Shown here: piece by piece, positions 8,563-11,999 of the stretch
Layout: each line of letters starts with the position of its first letter
Position numbering within the stretch: the stretch's first letter is position 1
Assembly: GCA_015501595.1 (NCBI GenBank)
Contig: JADNRX010001260.1
Coordinates: 1 to 11,999, forward strand
Length of the DNA stretch: 11,999 nt
Source of the DNA: Hymenopellis radicata
Lineage: Eukaryota; Basidiomycota; Agaricomycetes; Agaricales; Physalacriaceae
Reading direction: 5' to 3'
Position numbers and translations under genes: made by a program
Notes under the pieces: model-generated
Told to the model about the DNA's origin: nothing
What the model saw: only the letters and a program-made list of their open reading frames with translations
The model's database searches: none

Positions 8563-8568
8563 TTATAA
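8563..8568 (-). promoter_or_regulatory. Possible TATA-like element
   Basis: On the minus strand the sequence reads TGTTATAATC, with TATAAT about 41-46 nt upstream of the ATG at 8522. Position and sequence fit a core promoter element, but a six-base AT-rich match is weak evidence alone. Confidence 0.25.
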
Positions 8569-8619
8569 CACGGAGCTGGCGAGACTAGAAGATTGAAACG
8601 TGTACTTTCACGACTATGG

Positions 8620-9000
8620 TCGAACAATTAGCATGAACAATAATCAAGGCAGACCAACAATTAGAACCGTTCTGCAGGCGCGCGCAAGCCCGAATGGCGG
8701 AGAAGAATTATCTGAACAGATCTGAACGCAGCTGTCTCCGAGCGCTGGGCCAAGGGCTATCAATCAATAGAAAACCTTTTTGGTGGTCGCCTCATGACTA
8801 CTCTCCGTTGAGCAGGCTTCTCAAACTGACAATTGAAACATACCAACAATTAGAACCTATCTGGCAAGGGGTATCGACGAGAAAGGCGGATATAACAGTC
8901 GGGATTAGTAGAGCTGCAGAGACTACACTCACAATTGCCATGGCAGACCGACAATGACAATTGACAATTGAGACAGATCCACAATTGAAAAAGGAACCTG
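8620..9000. repeat. ACAATT-rich cluster, left
   Basis: ACAATT occurs about eight times here, several times as GACAATTGA. The 16-mer ACCAACAATTAGAACC is present twice (8653-8668 and 8842-8857). GGCAGACCAACAAT and GGCAGACCGACAAT are near-copies. A second cluster lies at 9650-9790. The repetition is clear. Its origin (mobile-element end, decayed satellite, binding-site array) is not. Confidence 0.7.
8632..8644. repeat. Left arm of a 13-bp inverted pair
   Basis: CATGAACAATAAT here is the exact reverse complement of ATTATTGTTCATG at 9729-9741. The pair spans about 1.1 kb, including both ACAATT clusters and the ORF at 9031. I see no clear target-site duplication outside the arms. One such match is about what chance allows in 12 kb. 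Confidence 0.4.
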
Positions 9001-9030
9001 GCCGCAAGCGCAGGCCCAAAATTAAACCGA

Positions 9031-9471
9031 ATGGAGGCTCCTAAAGCAGCCGTCGCTGGCGTAAGGAATTCGAGGCTCGAGCAGCTGATGACCGGCAAGT
9101 TCTGTCCGGCAGCGCTCGGCATGCTGTCCACGACGCCAAAGTTGATCAAGTTCGTGAAAGCAACTGGACGTCTGGCGTCTTCAAGAGCTCACCTCCCCCA
9201 CAAGAGAGCTCAAGCCCGGGGACTCAGGACGACGAAAAGCGATGCTAAGAACTGCGAGAATTTACCGCCATCACTGGAGGTTATTAATCAAGCCGATGAC
9301 GGTCAATCCTATAATACTGATGCATTCAAGATGCATTACGTCGCGTGCGCTCATCAGTACCTCCGGATCCGGATCCGTGAGCATTTTCGGCCCAAGACAC
9401 ATCTTGCTGTGCATGTCGGTCTTGACGCGTCCGTTTCGTCGAGCGTGCTCGCGACTCTCCGCATGACTTGA
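9031..9471 (+). CDS. ATG-initiated ORF, 146 aa, unknown
   Basis: The frame runs from an ATG at 9031 to a TGA at 9469-9471. The protein is basic, with a Lys/Arg-rich middle (SRAHLPHKRAQARGLRTTKS) and a C-terminal half containing HQYLRIRIREHFRPKTHLAV. No domain, signal peptide or membrane helix is apparent, and the mixed composition is not strongly codon-biased. It sits between the two ACAATT clusters and inside the 13-bp inverted pair, so it might be cargo or a remnant of a mobile element. It may equally be chance. No introns are needed. Confidence 0.25.
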   Translation: MEAPKAAVAGVRNSRLEQLMTGKFCPAALGMLSTTPKLIKFVKATGRLASSRAHLPHKRAQARGLRTTKSDAKNCENLPPSLEVINQADDGQSYNTDAFKMHYVACAHQYLRIRIREHFRPKTHLAVHVGLDASVSSSVLATLRMT

Positions 9472-9650
9472 TCTCAACCGTGTGCCGCCAAAGGAACGTT
9501 GCTGTAATCCGATACTCGTCAATAGCCTCCGACATTCATGAGCTCGTCGCTTCACCTATTCCCGTGATTTTCTTTTTGCTACACAGATCCGCCCGCACGT
9601 CCTTCATCCTCTACTTCGACAAATGGTTACAGATCCACCTAAGCCCGATG
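9472..9650. other. Spacer between the unknown ORF and the right ACAATT cluster
   Basis: I see no gene here. Minus-strand frames in this stretch overlap the ORF at 9031, start at non-ATG codons, and show no domain. Confidence 0.4.
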
Positions 9651-9789
9651 GACAGACAATTAACATGTACATAGACAATTGGACAATAGACTGGTTCACT
9701 ATGAGAACAATTCCAGCCTGAGTCCCACATTATTGTTCATGGCTGTGGTATAATTGACAGACGGTGGGGGTTAAGCGTACACAATTATC
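9650..9789. repeat. ACAATT-rich cluster, right
   Basis: ACAATT occurs at about 9656, 9674, 9709 and 9781, with ATAATTGAC near 9752. This repeats the composition of the cluster at 8620-9000. It ends directly at the ATG of the WD40 gene, so it also occupies that gene's promoter position. Confidence 0.6.
9729..9741. repeat. Right arm of a 13-bp inverted pair
   Basis: ATTATTGTTCATG here is the exact reverse complement of 8632-8644. It lies about 50 bp upstream of the WD40 gene's ATG. Confidence 0.4.
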
Positions 9790-11453
9790 ATGACATCCTC
9801 TAGCTCTTACACAGCAAAGTACTCCCTCCACGGTCACTTCGGCCGCGTTCTCTGCCTGTTCCACTTCGGAGGATGGCCGCTTGCTCGCTACTGGAGGTAG
9901 GCTCAAACATTTGTAAATTACTGGGGCATTTACACTTACTTAGGAATAGACGGGACCAAGATTTGGTGCCTTCAAGCGATGCAACTTCTTCATGAGATTC
10001 CAAGTTTTGGTATTCGTGGGCCACTACTGAGGTTTGCTGGATTCGACGAGACGATAACCCCGAAGTCGAGCTTCTTGCATACGGCACACAGTGCGGTTTG
10101 TCATATTTCTGCGTAGATCGCAGAACGGTTAGTACTTGTTTAGTGAGGTCATTGAACTCGTTCTTACTCTCACACAGACTGTGTTCACGGAATTCCACGT
10201 CGCGCAGATCACGATCCTAGTGAAATCACAGGCATCGCTTAGCAGCTCTAGCAACCGAGTGGCTATGGTTAATGTCAAGGGCTCCGTTGTGACCATGAGC
10301 ATCGATCCAGTCACCATGCAGCCCAGTCTTCATGGAGGCTGGTGTGTGTCGTAGCTGATTGTATGCCTGGTGGTGTGGCGTTCAACACCGAAAGAGATAT
10401 AATGGTATTCGGCACTTACGATGGCATGTAAGTATCGATTAACAGTGTGTGCTGATAGCCTCTGATTTCAAGTAGTCACGTCTTACACAACAGCAATGGC
10501 GCGCTCATGAAGACCCAAAACCTAGGAACAACCATGTACGTAGACGACTTTGCATGGTGAATGATTACTTACATACTTACAGTGGGAAGGTCTCGTCTGA
10601 TCCCGTGAAGAATCTGTTTTGCACAGATACCATGACGGAAGGGTTGACTCTGCACCGCATGAGTGATGCCGCGCAGGTCGGTTCTTTTCCCATTCCCAAG
10701 GACCGCATCAAGATCGCTGCACCTATTGGCGTCACCTTCGGAGAGGGCTGTAAAATAGTTGTGGCTGGCAGCGATCACGGACTACTGTACATATTCGATC
10801 TCAGAACCGGCAGCCTCCTGGAAAGGTTAACGGTGACGGAGGGAGCCTGGATTCAGGCTGTACGGTGAGTTCTTCTCAATATAGTGATACTAGTACTTAC
10901 AAACTAAGCTACTCACGTCAATGGTATACCGGCCGTCATAGCAGGATGCTCGGCTACGGATGACCATCCAAGCGACGTGATCGTCTTTCTGAAAGATACT
11001 ACCCCTTCCGGGAGTAGCCCCATAGTCCGGCAATTCAGTTTTCGCAAGGTGCTTGATACGCTGGCCATCGCAGTCGTTGCTGCCGCAGCTCTTACCGCCG
11101 TGTATCAGAACTGGGGATTCTTCCAGCAGGGTTGGAAGCAAGATGGAATATGGTGCGGCGTAGAATCGTCAGTAGATAACAGGTTGTTCAGAATGCACAG
11201 GTTCACGTATATGATAACATGGCTCGCGCAAGTCCGTCGAAAGCACTCGAAGCATGCTTCCGTTGCTATAAGCCCGGAACATCCACCTCGAGTAGTATCA
11301 AAGGACATGGTGGTCTCAAAATGGGGTAGATGGCTAGCGCTGCTGTCATTAGCCCGTGACTGTAACCTGGAGCTGCTTAATGGAACAGCGCCTCCTCAGA
11401 AAAATGCACGTTCTTTCGTGGTCAGACAGTCTGTACTGTCGTTGACTACGTGA
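9790..11453 (+). pseudogene. WD40 beta-propeller protein with C-terminal membrane segment, frameshifted
   Basis: Six exons are separated by introns 9897-9943, 10128-10177, 10428-10475, 10536-10582 and 10865-10908 (44-50 nt). All are GT-AG with donors such as GTTAGT, GTAAGT, GTACGT and GTGAGT. Exon 1 starts at an ATG with YSLHGHFGRVLCL and, after a shift, SEDGRLLATGG. Exon 2 gives DGTKIWCL and CWIRRDDNPEVELLAYGTQ. Exon 3 gives SSNRVAMVNVKGSVVTMSID and FNTERDIMVFGTYDG. Exon 5 gives VTFGEGCKIVVAGSDHGLLY followed by IFDLRTGSLLERL. About seven blades can be traced, the usual propeller size. A hydrophobic segment (VLDTLAIAVVAAAALTAVY, 11049-11105) follows, suggesting a tail-anchored membrane protein. 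Frameshifts lie near 9858, 10020, 10195, 10240 and 10345 and at the exon 5-6 junction. Such proteins are scaffolds without enzymatic activity. The family looks like one common in agaricomycetes. Confidence 0.75.
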
Positions 11454-11498
11454 TCTGTTCTTCAGCGCTGATGGCATCCATTTTGTACTATCTTTTCA

Positions 11499-11504
11499 AT
11501 AAAA
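11499..11504 (+). promoter_or_regulatory. AATAAA polyadenylation-like signal
   Basis: AATAAA lies 46 bp after the TGA of the WD40 gene, a normal position for a fungal 3'-end signal. Many fungal genes lack an exact AATAAA, and a six-base match is common by chance. Confidence 0.4.
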
Positions 11505-11911
11505 GCTTGCCTTCAACTTCCGATTGTTGCCACAACGGGAACATCATTCTAGGTTACAATAACTCCGCCATATGGTGGCGCTAGACGTCGTCGTTATCGC
11601 GGAGTGTCAGAGCAAGGCGTTTGAGGTCGTGGGGGTAAGAATGCAAGTCCCAAATTCGGGCAACGACGAGTGATCGAGCGCAGTTAGACTCTGACTTGCA
11701 CTCACCACGTCGAGCTCACTTTCTCGCGTCTGAATTCACACCTTTGCTCGGCCCGCGTGCGCTGGAACTTTGCGTTCCGTTGCCGTTAATTTCGAGTTTT
11801 GTTATCTATGACGGGCGCGATGGGTGCCTCTTAACTCAATCAATCTTATCGCATCGGGTTCGGCAGCCTGGGAAGGGTGACGCAGCCTTTCCCTCCTTGC
11901 CTCCATCCCTC
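11505..11911. other. Intergenic, possible promoter of a gene to the right
   Basis: I see no gene. CGCCA-TATGG-TGGCG at 11566-11580 is a short inverted repeat. The last 40 bases are pyrimidine-rich (TTTCCCTCCTTGCCTCCATC), a common feature just upstream of fungal start codons. Confidence 0.35.
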
Positions 11912-11999
11912 ATGTCGTTTTGCCCGACGTCAACTTTATTGGAATCCCTTTGCGGCTTTAATCGCTCATCCATTCACCCTTTTGGGCACGGTTTACTCA
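11912..11999 (+). CDS. Possible 5' end of a gene running off the window
   Basis: An ATG at 11912 opens a frame that stays open to the end of the window (29 codons, beginning MSFCPTSTLLESLCGFN). The CT-rich tract right before it is the only supporting signal. The stretch is too short to recognise a family, and an open frame this short is common by chance. Confidence 0.2.
   Translation, partial: MSFCPTSTLLESLCGFNRSSIHPFGHGLL

Noticed and set aside
9271..9555. Minus-strand frames opposite and beyond the ORF at 9031
   Set aside because: The longer one starts at GTG, and none shows a domain. The plus-strand ATG frame is the better candidate.
11600..11680. tRNA-like impression around a TTCGGG segment
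   Set aside because: No B-box match (GGTTCRANYCC), no acceptor-stem pairing and no anticodon arm could be built on either strand. No other tRNA was found in the window.
1..11999. CRISPR array, bacterial operon or phage-type system
   Set aside because: Spliceosomal introns and eukaryotic repeat families show this is fungal nuclear DNA. The only array is a minisatellite without regular unique spacers.

Overview
The window looks like nuclear DNA of a basidiomycete fungus, most likely a mushroom-forming agaricomycete. The basis is several very short GT-AG introns (44-55 nt), a WD40 protein type and a RecQ-like helicase type that I know from agaricomycete genomes, and a LINE fragment with a basidiomycete-style C-terminus. 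These family calls are made from memory by eye, without a database search. There is no sign of prokaryotic organisation (no operons, no ribosome binding sites).

Layout. Bases 1-1700 hold no gene I can recognise. Bases 1805-2820 are a minisatellite with a unit of about 124-126 bp, degenerate at its left end and nearly homogeneous in the middle. Bases 2821-4640 are mostly non-coding; a minus-strand piece at 3512-3780 resembles the region just before the 'FGGQG' acyltransferase motif of fungal fatty-acid synthase. Bases 4651-6872 contain a decayed plus-strand RecQ-like SF2 helicase. It is split by a 5'-truncated LINE on the minus strand (4964-6265), with an apparent target-site duplication CGGTGGTT on both sides. 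Bases 7103-7178 are a 38-bp tandem duplication. Bases 7561-8522 (minus) are the one gene that reads cleanly: three exons joined by two canonical introns, giving about 284 aa of unknown function. Bases 8620-9790 are rich in an ACAATT motif, carry a 13-bp inverted pair, and enclose an ATG-initiated ORF of unknown nature. Bases 9790-11453 (plus) are a six-exon WD40 beta-propeller gene with a C-terminal membrane segment; its splice sites are intact but the reading frame is broken several times. Its possible poly(A) signal is at 11499. Bases 11505-11999 may hold the promoter and start of another plus-strand gene.

There is no pathway or operon here. The window reads as a repeat-rich, gene-poor accessory region where mobile-element debris and lineage-specific gene families accumulate. 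Damage in the recognisable genes is dominated by frameshifts rather than stop codons. That could mean recent decay or uncorrected indel errors in the assembly, and the sequence alone cannot separate the two.
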